Shown here in pieces: positions 1 through 8,470 of a DNA stretch of 64,000 nt. The notes under the pieces were generated by a model. The model had not been told where the DNA came from. It made no database searches and was given only the letters and a program-made list of their open reading frames with translations. The position numbers were made by a program, and so were the translations under genes. Position 1 is the stretch's first letter. Every line of letters starts with the position of its first letter. This stretch comes from Thalassospira sp. MCCC 1A01148 (GTDB lineage Bacteria; Pseudomonadota; Alphaproteobacteria; Rhodospirillales; Thalassospiraceae): the NCBI RefSeq assembly GCF_001613795.1, contig NZ_LPVZ01000020.1, positions 1,178,001 through 1,242,000 of the forward strand. The letters run 5' to 3'.

Positions 1-1
1 T

Positions 2-811
2 ATCGCGGCTGTCATCCTTGATATTCACATGCCCGGCATGACCGGACTTGAACTTGCCGCAGAGCTGCGCAAGGCACGCAAGGACCTGATCATCTTGATG
101 CTTACCGGGTATGCTGATCTGCAATCGGCACTGCTTGCGGTAAACGAGCTGGGCGTGTTTCGCTTCTATCCAAAGCCCACCATGCTCGAAACGATGCTCG
201 ATGACATCGACGCTGAAATCAAAAGCCGCCTTGGCCAAAACGAGGATACCCTGCCAACGGAATTCCTTGATCTGTTTGAGCTGGGCGTGATTGCCGTTGA
301 TGCAGACCTTAATATCCTGCACCTGAATGCGCAGGGGGCTGATGTATTGCGTCGATCATCCCTGGTGCGATCAGGTTCACAAGGGCAGCTGATCATTGAT
401 CCGAACCCCGAAGGACTGGCCGGCTTCTTGTCACCGCAGGGCAAGACTGTGCCGCGCAGTCATCAAAGTTTTTCGCTTGAACGCGATGGTGAAAAACTCT
501 CGCTTCTGATCCGTCGGGTCCCGAAAAAAGCCGATGGCAAACAAAGCTTCATGATCATTCTGGTTGATCCGGCCAAGCAGCGCCCGCCCGCCATCGACGA
601 TCTGATGGATCTGTTTGGCCTGACACGTTCTGAAGCCAAACTGACCCAGAAACTTGCCGAAGGTCTCGCCCTTGATCAGGCCGCCGAACTTGTCGGGATT
701 TCACATAGTTCCGCGCGCACATACCTTAAGACGATCTTTTCGAAAACCGGTGTCAACCGCCAGCCCCAGCTGATGAAAACCGTGCTCTCAAGCATTCCGT
801 CCCTACGCTAA
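2..811 (+). CDS. Response regulator, receiver plus LuxR-type HTH (5' end missing)
   Basis: The gene runs off the left edge: the reading frame is open from base 2, upstream of the first ATG at 29. The first visible residues hold the receiver core, with the likely phospho-accepting Asp encoded at 20-22 followed by the HMPGMTG loop, and the conserved Lys (FYPKP) further on. A middle segment of about 100 residues (roughly 75-175 from the ATG) looks PAS-like. The C-terminus (LTRSEAKLTQKLAEGLALD onward) is a LuxR/FixJ-type helix-turn-helix. It is therefore probably a DNA-binding output protein of a two-component system. Its sensor kinase is not in the window. It is followed after 113 bases by exopolysaccharide genes on the same strand, so it may regulate them, but that link is positional only. 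Confidence 0.85.
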   Translation: MAAVILDIHMPGMTGLELAAELRKARKDLIILMLTGYADLQSALLAVNELGVFRFYPKPTMLETMLDDIDAEIKSRLGQNEDTLPTEFLDLFELGVIAVDADLNILHLNAQGADVLRRSSLVRSGSQGQLIIDPNPEGLAGFLSPQGKTVPRSHQSFSLERDGEKLSLLIRRVPKKADGKQSFMIILVDPAKQRPPAIDDLMDLFGLTRSEAKLTQKLAEGLALDQAAELVGISHSSARTYLKTIFSKTGVNRQPQLMKTVLSSIPSLR

Positions 812-924
812 CGCGCTGTAACTTCGACCTTAAATCTGACCTTGCAGCCAAGGACACATGCCATAAAAACTTGAAAATACCGCCAATCCATCTACCCTGA
901 GTTATGAAACATCAGGGATGATGC

Positions 925-1650
925 ATGTTGGGGTGGGCATCGGGTTTGATCAGGAATACCGACATATCAGAACCGCCGCGGGCCTTGATTTGGCCCCGCT
1001 CTGCCTATGATGGATTTGCCAAACGTGCCTGTGACCTGATCCTTGCCGGGTTTGGTTTAATCCTGCTTTCGCCGGTTCTGGTTGCTATTGGTGTGTTGCT
1101 GTTCGGGTTGGGCTTTACCAAACCGCTTTTTCTTCAAAAACGCGTTGGCCAGCACGGTCAGACCTTTGTCATTTTCAAGTTCAGAACCCTGCGCAACAGG
1201 ACCTGTCGTGCGGTTCCCCCGCCGATACTTCGCGGCTCAAACAGGTTCACATTGATGTTGCGCCTCAGCGGTCTTGATGAATTGCCGCAACTCATAAATG
1301 TGCTGAAAGGCGAGATGTCGCTGGTCGGGCCGCGCCCGCACAGCCTTGTCGATGATCACAACTTTACTGCGTGCATCGCGGGCTACGCCGATCGGCTGGC
1401 AATCAAACCCGGCATGACCGGCTGGGCACAGGTTCAGGGCTGGCGTGGCCCGGTTTGTAACGAGGATCATTTACGTGCGCGCATTACCTGCGACCGCCAG
1501 TATATCCGGCGTCAAAATCTTCTGTTTGATGGCTTCATTCTGATCCGAACGCTTGCTTTGCCTTTCAAAACATTGGGGCATTCCGCGCCGTGGCAACGGC
1601 CCTGTCATGGGCTGAAACCCTGCCTTCATTGCGATCGGCGGCAGGTTTGA
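925..1650 (+). CDS. Bacterial sugar transferase (polyprenyl-phosphate sugar phosphotransferase)
   Basis: Member of the bacterial sugar transferase family (PF02397; ExoY/WcaJ catalytic-domain type), which moves a sugar phosphate from a nucleotide sugar to undecaprenyl phosphate to start a polysaccharide repeat. At 241 residues it is the short form: one N-terminal hydrophobic hairpin (about residues 35-65) and the cytoplasmic catalytic domain, without the extra N-terminal membrane segments of WcaJ. Visible family motifs are KRACDLILA, LQKRVGQHG, FKFRTL, LDELPQLINVLKGEMSLVG and KPGMTGWAQVQGWRG. The ATG at 925 follows an AGGGA at 913-917. Its TGA overlaps the ATG of the next gene by one base, so the two are probably translationally coupled. 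It likely primes an exopolysaccharide; the sugar cannot be read from sequence. Confidence 0.88.
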   Translation: MLGWASGLIRNTDISEPPRALIWPRSAYDGFAKRACDLILAGFGLILLSPVLVAIGVLLFGLGFTKPLFLQKRVGQHGQTFVIFKFRTLRNRTCRAVPPPILRGSNRFTLMLRLSGLDELPQLINVLKGEMSLVGPRPHSLVDDHNFTACIAGYADRLAIKPGMTGWAQVQGWRGPVCNEDHLRARITCDRQYIRRQNLLFDGFILIRTLALPFKTLGHSAPWQRPCHGLKPCLHCDRRQV

Positions 1651-2852
1651 TGCACAGATACTTCCTGCCCGTTGCACTTATTTTGGCAATTACGCCTGGC
1701 GCTGCGCAGGCGATGGATCAGCCCGATGATCCCGGCGGCATTCGGATCGGTCGCCTGTTGGCCACACCATCGCTTGATACCGGCGCGCGATATGACAGCA
1801 ACATCTTTCAAAGCGATGCCAACCCGACCAGCGATGTCATCACAACCCTGACCCCGCGCCTGACCCTGCAAGGCGACTGGCGGGTTTTTCAGCTGCATCT
1901 TTCTGCGGGTGGCGAGCTCGGCTTTTTTGCCGACTCTTCGGCCGACGATTATCAGGATGCCACTGTCGAGATTGCAGGCAGTGTTGAACTGGGCACCACT
2001 TCGATAGAGGGCGGGATTGATATCAAACGCAGCCATGACGCGCGGGGTAGCAACGATGTCCCGACAAGTGCGACCGAACCTGTGATCTATCGCGATGTCC
2101 GTGCGCAAATCGGCGGACGCCATGTGACCAACGGCTTGCATTACGAATCACAGTTTTCGCTGCGCCGTCTGGCGTTCGAGGACAGCACGGCGCGCAACGG
2201 ATCGCATATCCGCAATGATGACCGTGATCGTCTTGAACTGCGCGAAACCCTGCGTGTTCTCTGGCCGCTTGATCTTGGCCGCGAAGCGTATGGCGAAGTC
2301 ACGTTCAACCAGCGCCAATATGACCGTATTCCCGATGATGGCGGACGTGTTCGCGATTCTTCTGGCTATCAGCTCCTTGGTGGTATCCGCCTTGACCTGA
2401 CCGATCTGATCCGCGCTGATCTGGCCGCAGGACGGATGAGCCAGACCTATGCCGACCCGGCCTTCGGCGACATCGCCGATTATACGCTGCGTGGTGATTT
2501 TGACTGGTCGGTCACCCGTCTGACCAACATTACGTTCAATGCCGCGCGCACCGTGCGCGAAACCACCCAAACCGGGGCCAGCGGCATTCTGGCCCTTGAA
2601 GCAGGGGCGGGCATTTCCCATGAACTGCGCCGGTGGCTAAGCCTTTCAATCAACGCTGCCTACAGCTCTGAAAACTATCAACAGACCACGCGGCGCGACA
2701 CCATCACGCAGTTGGGGTTTGGTATCGGCTATGACCTTAATCGCTTTGCACAGATCGAAGGCGGCATTGCCTATGACCAACGAGATTCAAACAGCTCTGG
2801 TGAGGATTATGAACGCCTGCAAAGCCACCTCCGCCTCACGCTGGAGATGTAA
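1650..2852 (+). CDS. Outer-membrane beta-barrel protein of the exopolysaccharide cluster
   Basis: The frame is open from 1590, but the ATG at 1650 is preferred: it gives a clean signal peptide (basic start, hydrophobic core, APGAAQA-like cleavage region) and overlaps the upstream stop as TGATG. The mature part is rich in alternating beta-strand pattern, aromatic belt residues and ends in an amphipathic strand (SHLRLTLEM), as expected of an outer-membrane barrel. The opening motif GARYDSNIFQSDANPTSD is typical of the putative beta-barrel porin 2 family (PF10082), members of which often sit beside polysaccharide-secretion genes. It could be the outer-membrane conduit or an accessory porin for the polymer made by this cluster; that role is inference. 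The 400-residue size fits the family. Confidence 0.78.
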   Translation: MHRYFLPVALILAITPGAAQAMDQPDDPGGIRIGRLLATPSLDTGARYDSNIFQSDANPTSDVITTLTPRLTLQGDWRVFQLHLSAGGELGFFADSSADDYQDATVEIAGSVELGTTSIEGGIDIKRSHDARGSNDVPTSATEPVIYRDVRAQIGGRHVTNGLHYESQFSLRRLAFEDSTARNGSHIRNDDRDRLELRETLRVLWPLDLGREAYGEVTFNQRQYDRIPDDGGRVRDSSGYQLLGGIRLDLTDLIRADLAAGRMSQTYADPAFGDIADYTLRGDFDWSVTRLTNITFNAARTVRETTQTGASGILALEAGAGISHELRRWLSLSINAAYSSENYQQTTRRDTITQLGFGIGYDLNRFAQIEGGIAYDQRDSNSSGEDYERLQSHLRLTLEM

Positions 2853-3413
2853 ATGACCGAAAAAGCGCACCGATCCATTTCCCGACTCCCACAACTTTAT
2901 GCCGCCCTTGTCATGCTGATGACCATGGTGATGGTCCCGATGGCAGCGGCGCAAACCATTTATGTCATGGATAGTGGCGATACAGTGCGCGTCACCGTGT
3001 TTGGCGAACCGGACCTGTCTGGCGAATTCAAGGTCGATGCCATGGGCAGGTTAAACCTTGCACTGATTGGGCAAGTTGATGTTCGCAACCTCACCACCGA
3101 TCAGGCCCGTCAGAAAATCCATGATGCCTATCAGGATGGCTATTTGCGTCATCCCGATGTTGCGGTTGAAATCGTCGCCTTTCGCCCGTTTTTCATCATG
3201 GGGGAGGTCAATCAGCCGGGTTCCTATGATTATGTGCCGGGCATGAATGTGCTCAATGCCATCGCAATTGGCGGTGGGCTGAGCTATCGCGGCGATGAAG
3301 ACGATATCGAAATCCTGCGCGGTCATGACGCATCCCGCGTCGTCATTCCGGCAACGCTCGCCACCATCGTCATGCCCGGTGATATCGTACGCGTGGCAGA
3401 AAGATACTTCTAA
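2853..3413 (+). CDS. Polysaccharide export protein (Wza/ExoF-type, Poly_export and SLBB)
   Basis: Starts at the ATG directly after the stop of the barrel gene (no gap). Residues 1-33 form a signal peptide ending AAAQ. There is no lipobox Cys, so it is not an obvious lipoprotein. The polysaccharide export domain follows (YVMDSGDTVRVTVFGEPDLS, then GEFKVDAMGRLNLALIGQVDV), then one SLBB domain (FFIMGEVNQPGSYDYVPGM). At 186 residues it is about half the length of E. coli Wza and lacks the C-terminal helix that forms Wza's outer-membrane pore, so the preceding barrel protein may supply the pore. No tyrosine-kinase/co-polymerase (Wzc or ExoP) gene is visible nearby. Confidence 0.87.
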   Translation: MTEKAHRSISRLPQLYAALVMLMTMVMVPMAAAQTIYVMDSGDTVRVTVFGEPDLSGEFKVDAMGRLNLALIGQVDVRNLTTDQARQKIHDAYQDGYLRHPDVAVEIVAFRPFFIMGEVNQPGSYDYVPGMNVLNAIAIGGGLSYRGDEDDIEILRGHDASRVVIPATLATIVMPGDIVRVAERYF

Positions 3414-3654
3414 ATCACTACGATTTGGCAGATTTGCAGTATAATCGACCATGAATTTTCGATCAAAACGCAGGGATTTTAGAACTGCTCGACACATCGT
3501 CGGACTTTCTGCCATTTTGCCGATCTGGCATCTTTACCTTTGCCCGTTTTCCATGATGAAATCGCGATCACGCCATCATTAGGGTCAGAACCCGTATGGC
3601 AAACCGATAAACTCAAAAAGCCCACTTTGCCCCACGCAACGGAGTTCACGAAAC
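3414..3654. other. Intergenic spacer, exopolysaccharide export to TPP enzyme
   Basis: The 241-base spacer has no credible gene. It holds a TATAAT at 3440-3445 without a well-spaced -35 partner, and a 14-base stretch at 3582-3595 that matches 13 of 14 bases of the outer end of the inverted-repeat element at 8168-8428. No second end is visible here, so this is at best a solitary remnant. Confidence 0.4.
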
Positions 3655-5322
3655 ATGTCCGGGAAAACAGAAACGCGCCATGGCGGACGCATTCTGGTCG
3701 ATCAACTGGCCCTGCACGGGGCCGAACGCGTCTTTCTTGTTCCGGGCGAAAGTTACCTCGCCGTGCTGGATGGCCTTGTCGATCATCCCGACATGGAACC
3801 GATCATCTGCCGACAGGAAGGTGGTGCTGCCATCATGGCAGAGGCCTATGGCAAGCTGACCAACAAACCCGGCATTTGCATGGTCACCCGTGGTCCGGGT
3901 GCGACAAATGCATCAGCCGGCGTGCATGTCGCCCATCAGGACAGCACGCCAATGATCCTGCTGGTCGGGCAGATCGGGCGGGACATGGTCGATCGCGAAG
4001 CGTTTCAGGAAGTCGATTATCGCAAGATGTTCGAACCGCTTGCCAAGTGGGTCGGGCAGATTGATGACATCAACCGCATCCCGGAATATATCAGCCACGC
4101 CTATCACATCGCGACATCCGGTCGCCCCGGCCCGGTGGTTCTGGCCCTACCTGAAGACATGCTGTCTTCAAGCACCGATGTTGCCGATGCCAAACCCTAC
4201 GTCCCGGTCGAGGCCAAAACAGCGCCTGAAGATGTCTCTCGCTTCCGTGATGCCCTTGCGAAATCCGAAAAGCCCGTCATGATCGTTGGCGGGGGCGGCT
4301 GGACCCGCGAAGCGACTGAAAACCTTAAATCGTTTGCAGTTCGTAACAATGTGCCGATTGCGACAAGCTTCCGCTGTCAGGACTATATCCCCAACACGCA
4401 TAGCCACTTCATTGGTGATGTCGGTATTGGCATCAATCCCAAGCTGGCCGCGTTCATCAAGGACAGTGATCTTGTGATTTTGGTCGGCTCGCGCATGGGG
4501 GAAATGACCAGCAGCGGCTATAGCCTGCTTGATATCCCCTGCCCGCAACAAAAACTCGTCCATGTATATAGCGGGCCGGATGAACTGGGCCGGGTCTATC
4601 GCCCGGATGTTGCAATCAATGCGTCCCAGCGATCCTTCCTGCGTGCGATTGCGATGATGGAACCGGTGGATGGATCGGCCCGCGACGAAATGATCGAAAC
4701 AGCACACGCCAACTACATCACCTTTTCCACCCCGGTTGAAACCCCGGGCGATGTCAAAATGGCCCATGTGGTGGCGGAATTGCGCGAAAAGCTGCCCGAT
4801 AATGCGATTGTCACCAATGGGGCGGGCAACTATGCCGCCTTTTTGCATCGCTTTTTCCGTTACCGGGAATACCGCACCGAACTGGCACCGACCTCGGGTT
4901 CGATGGGTTATGGCCTTCCGGCCTCGGTCTCGGCCAAGCTCGCCCATCCGGATCGTCCGGTGGTCTGTCTTGCCGGCGACGGGTGTTTCTTGATGCACGG
5001 GCAGGAATTTGCCACCGCCGTGCAATATGGCGCGAATATCATCACGCTGGTGGTCAATAACGGCATGTTTGGCACCATCCGCATGCATCAGGAACGCAAC
5101 TATCCCGGTCGCGTTTCGGGGACCGAACTGCACAACCCGGATTTCGCCGCCTACGCCAAGGCCTTTGGCGGATATGGCGAAACCGTCACCAAAACCGCGG
5201 ATTTCGGCCCGGCCTTTGACCGCGCTGTCGCCTCCGGCAAACCGGCCATCCTTGAAATCCAGGTGGACCCACAGGCACTCACCCCGATCAAAACCCTTGA
5301 TCAAATCCGCGCAGGCACCTGA
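3655..5322 (+). CDS. Thiamine-diphosphate-dependent enzyme, acetolactate synthase-like
   Basis: A 555-residue protein with the three-domain layout of the pyruvate oxidase/acetolactate synthase family: N-terminal Pyr domain with the catalytic Glu (ICRQEGGAAIMAEAYG, about residue 60), central domain, and C-terminal PP domain with the ThDP/Mg motif (AGDGCFLMHGQEFATA ending LVVNN). The length fits IlvB, but no small regulatory subunit gene follows and the neighbours are not branched-chain amino acid genes. It could be a catabolic acetolactate synthase, a decarboxylase or a related ThDP enzyme; substrate cannot be assigned from sequence. It is convergent with the nucleosidase-type gene that ends at 5359. 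Confidence 0.85.
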   Translation: MSGKTETRHGGRILVDQLALHGAERVFLVPGESYLAVLDGLVDHPDMEPIICRQEGGAAIMAEAYGKLTNKPGICMVTRGPGATNASAGVHVAHQDSTPMILLVGQIGRDMVDREAFQEVDYRKMFEPLAKWVGQIDDINRIPEYISHAYHIATSGRPGPVVLALPEDMLSSSTDVADAKPYVPVEAKTAPEDVSRFRDALAKSEKPVMIVGGGGWTREATENLKSFAVRNNVPIATSFRCQDYIPNTHSHFIGDVGIGINPKLAAFIKDSDLVILVGSRMGEMTSSGYSLLDIPCPQQKLVHVYSGPDELGRVYRPDVAINASQRSFLRAIAMMEPVDGSARDEMIETAHANYITFSTPVETPGDVKMAHVVAELREKLPDNAIVTNGAGNYAAFLHRFFRYREYRTELAPTSGSMGYGLPASVSAKLAHPDRPVVCLAGDGCFLMHGQEFATAVQYGANIITLVVNNGMFGTIRMHQERNYPGRVSGTELHNPDFAAYAKAFGGYGETVTKTADFGPAFDRAVASGKPAILEIQVDPQALTPIKTLDQIRAGT

Positions 5323-5358
5323 GAATTCTTGATTGTTTCGAAAATGCAATAAGCGGGA

Positions 5359-6006
5359 TCAGCGTTTGGGAATGCTGATCTCGCCGCTTTCCAGTCCTGC
5401 TTTCAGGGCATCAACGGCAACGGCCAGCTTTTCGTCAACGACATGCAGATAAGCCGTCCAGTCCGAAAGCTTGGAAAGCTCTTCCTTGCCATCGGAAATG
5501 CCGCGCAAACCAATCAGCGGCACATCAAACTTGTGGCACGCACGCAGGATGGCAAAGCTTTCCATATCAACCATGTCGGCATCAATGACGTCGTAAGCAG
5601 CCCCTGACACCACATTGGCCCCGGTCGACAAACGTGCTTCGGGGATGCCTGGAATGCGCAACGCCATCTCGATCTCGGCGGGCAGATCAACAAACGGCGT
5701 GCAGCCCTTCTCAAAGCCCAGAACCGACGCATCCATATCGCGATAGGATACCGATACCGCCTGATAAACCTCGGCCTGCTCCAACGTGCGCGAACCGGCC
5801 GACCCCAAGGTCACCACAAGATCAGGCAAATCACCCGCCAACTTCAATTCGGTCAACGCAGCCGTCAGATTGATCGCAGCCTCCACCGGCCCGACCCCGA
5901 TCATCAGCGGCGTAAACCGCGCCTTGAGGAAATCCCCATACTCCGCCGGTGCCGCCATACAAAACAGCACGTTATGGCCAGACAGGTTGTGAAGGTAGCC
6001 GCGCAT
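5359..6006 (-). CDS. Nucleoside phosphorylase-type nucleosidase (MTA/SAH nucleosidase-like)
   Basis: Belongs to the purine nucleoside phosphorylase/nucleosidase superfamily (PF01048). The signature is VDMESFAILRACHKFDVP, where Met-Glu binds the ribose, followed by GLRGISDG with the Asp that protonates N7 in MTA/SAH nucleosidases. Length (215) is close to E. coli MtnN (232). The likely reaction is hydrolysis of 5'-methylthioadenosine and S-adenosylhomocysteine to adenine plus thioribose or ribosyl-homocysteine. The N-terminus is less typical of MtnN, so another nucleosidase is possible. A 7-bp hairpin (6015-6021 with 6033-6039) lies in its leader, just upstream of the ATG. Confidence 0.75.
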   Translation of the reverse strand: MRGYLHNLSGHNVLFCMAAPAEYGDFLKARFTPLMIGVGPVEAAINLTAALTELKLAGDLPDLVVTLGSAGSRTLEQAEVYQAVSVSYRDMDASVLGFEKGCTPFVDLPAEIEMALRIPGIPEARLSTGANVVSGAAYDVIDADMVDMESFAILRACHKFDVPLIGLRGISDGKEELSKLSDWTAYLHVVDEKLAVAVDALKAGLESGEISIPKR

Positions 6007-6098
6007 AATCCTAATCCCGAATTTCGAATGATTTCGGGAAGATTAAACACCCATGCCGGAAATACCAGCACAAACAAGGCTATGATTTTGGAGAGAAT

Positions 6099-6175
6099 TG
6101 GCGCACCCGACAGGATTCGAACCTGTGGCCTTCGCCTTCGGAGGGCGACGCTCTATCCAGCTGAGCTACGGGTGC
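6099..6175 (-). tRNA. tRNA-Arg(CCG)
   Basis: The reverse strand folds as a full cloverleaf. The acceptor GCACCCG (ending at 6175) pairs perfectly with CGGGTGC. The D arm is GCTCAGCTGGATAGAGC, the anticodon loop CTCCGAA gives CCG for Arg codon CGG, and the T loop is TTCGAAT. The discriminator G is followed by an encoded CCA (6099-6101). It is a single gene in the gap between the nucleosidase-type gene and the cyclase, with no sign of an insertion at its 3' end. Confidence 0.97.
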
Positions 6176-6325
6176 GCAATATATGGGGCCATGACTGGAA
6201 TATGTGGCCCGAGTGCGATGGGTGATACAGGTTTTGGCCTGAACGGGCAAGGGTTTTCGAACCCTTTTGGCACCTTCGTCATCACCAATCCCGGTTAAGG
6301 TAACCTTGGCAGGTTCCGGCTGCAA

Positions 6326-8062
6326 TCAGCTTTCGACGTCGCGGCGTTCATATGGGTCACGCACCACCCAGGTGCCGTTCCATTCGCGGTCCTGTTCGCG
6401 CCTCTCAAGGCGTTCCATCCGGTTCATCATCAGCTGGGCGGCAAAGTCGCTGTCATCAAATTCCATGACTTCTTCATACAGCGGGCGGGCGGCATCGAAA
6501 TTGCCATCGCGATAATGCGCCATGGCGGTTTCATATTTGCTGCGCCATTCGCGCCGTTCATCGGAAAGCTGTCCACCGGGGGCGAGGACTTCGTAAAGGA
6601 AGACAACCTTTTCCGTACCCAGCAGCACCACATGATCCAGATCGCGCATTTCAACCTCGCCCGATGCCATGCTGGCGGTTTCGTGGGACGCGAGAATTTG
6701 CGTGCCATAAACCCGGTTGGCCTTTTCAAGGCGGTTGGCGTAGTTCACGCAATCGCCAACCACGGTATAGGCGCGGGATTTATCCGTGCCGATGGAACCA
6801 ACCACGACCTCGCCGGTCGCAATGCCAACACGGATTTCAAGGCCATGATCACCGATCAGATCGGCATATTTGGTCTTGAGCGCGTTAAAGCGCGCGACCT
6901 GTTCAAGGGCGGCCTGACAGGCATGCTTGGCATGCGCCCCTTCGCCGCAGAAGGGTGGACCCCAGAAGCCAATCACCCGGTCACCAACAAAGTTGTCGAT
7001 AATGCCGCTTTGATTGGCAATCGGTTCGGTCATCGCGGTCAGATAGTCATTGAGGAAATCGACAAGTTTTTCGGGCGGGGTATGTTCGGCCAGCCAGTCA
7101 AACCCGGTCAGGTTCACGACACTGACCGTCATCACGCGCTTTTCGGAATTCTCAAGCGCGGTTTCCTGATTGATAAGATTATTGATGACTTTCGGATCGA
7201 CATATTTGCCAAACCGTTCGCGCATCCGAAACCGCACACGGAGTTCACGGGTCATGCGGTTAAAGGCATCGGCCATGCGGCCAAAATCACCCTTGGTGCT
7301 GAATTCAAGCTTGGTATCAAGCTTGCCCGATTGAACGGAGTTAAGCGCATTGGTCGTCTTGCGCACGGCAATCACCACCGCATGCGCCATGTAATAGGCC
7401 AGCGAGATACCGATAATCACGGCGGCCAGCATCATGATGAATTCGGCCTGAATCAGGAAATCTTCGCGCTTGGAAACGTTTTCCACCGTATCGGCGGCGT
7501 AATCTTCAAGCAGGCGAATTTCGTTGCGCAGGTTCAGCACGATAATCCGGTGCAGGCCGCGCACGGTTTTTTCCTGCGCCCCGGCATCGGGAAGATTGCC
7601 CTCGCTGACCTGATCAAGCAGCCGTTCAACACCAAGGGAAAACTGTGCCGACACATCGGCGAATTCACGCATGCGCACATCAAGATCAAGCAGTACGCCT
7701 TCGTCAAAATGACCGGATGCCTGCGCCCGACCAAGGGCCGCAAAGGTAAAGGATTTGCGAAACGCCTGTTCGATCTGGGTTTGCTTGGCTTCGATTTCGA
7801 TTTCGAGACCATTCAAAAGCGATGTCTGCGGCCCGTCACGTTCGACCACGCGCATGTATCGGTCAATCAGTGAAATCTGTTCAAGCTGGCGCGCACGAAC
7901 ATCCGAAAGCGAGTCCTTGACCGGCGTGACATAGCGCGACACCGCTTCAAGATCGCCATTGATGCCAAGGGACTGGATCACGGAGAACCCGGTGGCCACG
8001 ACGAGCCACACGACAAAAAAGGCCGCGACACCCAGGAACTTCGCCCGAATGGTCCTTAGCAT
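6326..8062 (-). CDS. Membrane-bound class III adenylate/guanylate cyclase with HAMP domain
   Basis: The frame is open from 8143, but the ATG at 8062 is chosen: it starts directly before the first membrane helix and has GGAGG upstream. The order is TM1 (residues about 5-30), a periplasmic four-helix-like sensor, TM2 (about 200-225), HAMP linker, then the class III cyclase domain (about 310-500). The domain shows FVGDRVIGFWGPP, VGIATGEVVVGSIG and VVGDCVNYANRLE. It would make a cyclic nucleotide in response to an external signal. One oddity: the first metal-binding Asp of class III enzymes (usual DIRGFT) is Asn here (NLTGFD, codon AAC), while the second (VGD) is kept, so activity may be reduced or metal use altered. 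No cAMP receptor gene is adjacent. Confidence 0.88.
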   Translation of the reverse strand: MLRTIRAKFLGVAAFFVVWLVVATGFSVIQSLGINGDLEAVSRYVTPVKDSLSDVRARQLEQISLIDRYMRVVERDGPQTSLLNGLEIEIEAKQTQIEQAFRKSFTFAALGRAQASGHFDEGVLLDLDVRMREFADVSAQFSLGVERLLDQVSEGNLPDAGAQEKTVRGLHRIIVLNLRNEIRLLEDYAADTVENVSKREDFLIQAEFIMMLAAVIIGISLAYYMAHAVVIAVRKTTNALNSVQSGKLDTKLEFSTKGDFGRMADAFNRMTRELRVRFRMRERFGKYVDPKVINNLINQETALENSEKRVMTVSVVNLTGFDWLAEHTPPEKLVDFLNDYLTAMTEPIANQSGIIDNFVGDRVIGFWGPPFCGEGAHAKHACQAALEQVARFNALKTKYADLIGDHGLEIRVGIATGEVVVGSIGTDKSRAYTVVGDCVNYANRLEKANRVYGTQILASHETASMASGEVEMRDLDHVVLLGTEKVVFLYEVLAPGGQLSDERREWRSKYETAMAHYRDGNFDAARPLYEEVMEFDDSDFAAQLMMNRMERLERREQDREWNGTWVVRDPYERRDVES

Positions 8063-8470
8063 GCCGGTCCTGATCCTCCGGTTAAGTGATGGTGCACCGT
8101 CAAACGCTGCTTGGCATATCGGAACGAAACAGCGGTTCGACAACCCGCATAATGCATTGCAACTGCAGGGTCAGGACCCGTCAATATGCTTGCAGTGGTC
8201 TGCAAAATTTGTGCGGATACGCGAAGCAAGATCGCAGGGATATATTTATATTTCAAGATTTTGCGACAAAGTAGCGGTGCAAATTTTACTGATCCGAAGG
8301 ACAATCGCTATCTATGCAACCTTCTGCGTCAAAGTCCTCGACCGGGCATTAGCCCGCTCTTCGAACATTTCCTAGTATTTCGCATAGATAGCGATTGCCA
8401 CTGTAACCATATTGACGGGTCCTGACCCTTGAAAAGGCTACCTGATCATGCATTGGTGGTCAAAACGCAA
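8063..8470. other. Intergenic region carrying an inverted-repeat element
   Basis: A 408-base gap without a supported gene. Most of it (8168-8428) is the MITE-like element listed separately. The segment 8063-8167 should hold the promoter and ribosome-binding site of the cyclase gene. An 8-base direct repeat, atgcattg, occurs at 8152-8159 and 8448-8455 but does not abut the element ends, so it is probably chance. Confidence 0.6.
8168..8428. mobile_element. MITE-like 261-bp element with terminal inverted repeats
   Basis: A perfect 21-bp inverted repeat at 8168-8188 and 8408-8428 extends inward to 31 bp with two mismatches (8168-8198 against 8398-8428). The outer end begins gggtcaggacccgtc, itself an interrupted palindrome. 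A second, nested perfect 16-bp inverted repeat lies at 8302-8317 and 8382-8397. There is no coding capacity for a transposase. Size, termini and lack of genes fit a miniature inverted-repeat element moved by a transposase elsewhere, but no target-site duplication is clear and the parent family was not identified. The alternative is a large structured RNA or regulatory cruciform. It separates a lipoprotein-hydrolase gene end from the cyclase promoter. Confidence 0.6.

Noticed and set aside
3582-3595. Second copy of the inverted-repeat element
   Set aside because: Only one end-like 14-base match, itself partly palindromic, with no partner nearby. Listed as a remnant at best.
6249-6266. Terminator or T-arm remnant (aagggtt, TTCG, aaccctt) after tRNA-Arg
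   Set aside because: The stem is only 7 bp, and the gene that would end there has no T run on its strand.
6515-7873. 452-codon frame opposite the cyclase gene
   Set aside because: Antisense shadow of the cyclase coding sequence.
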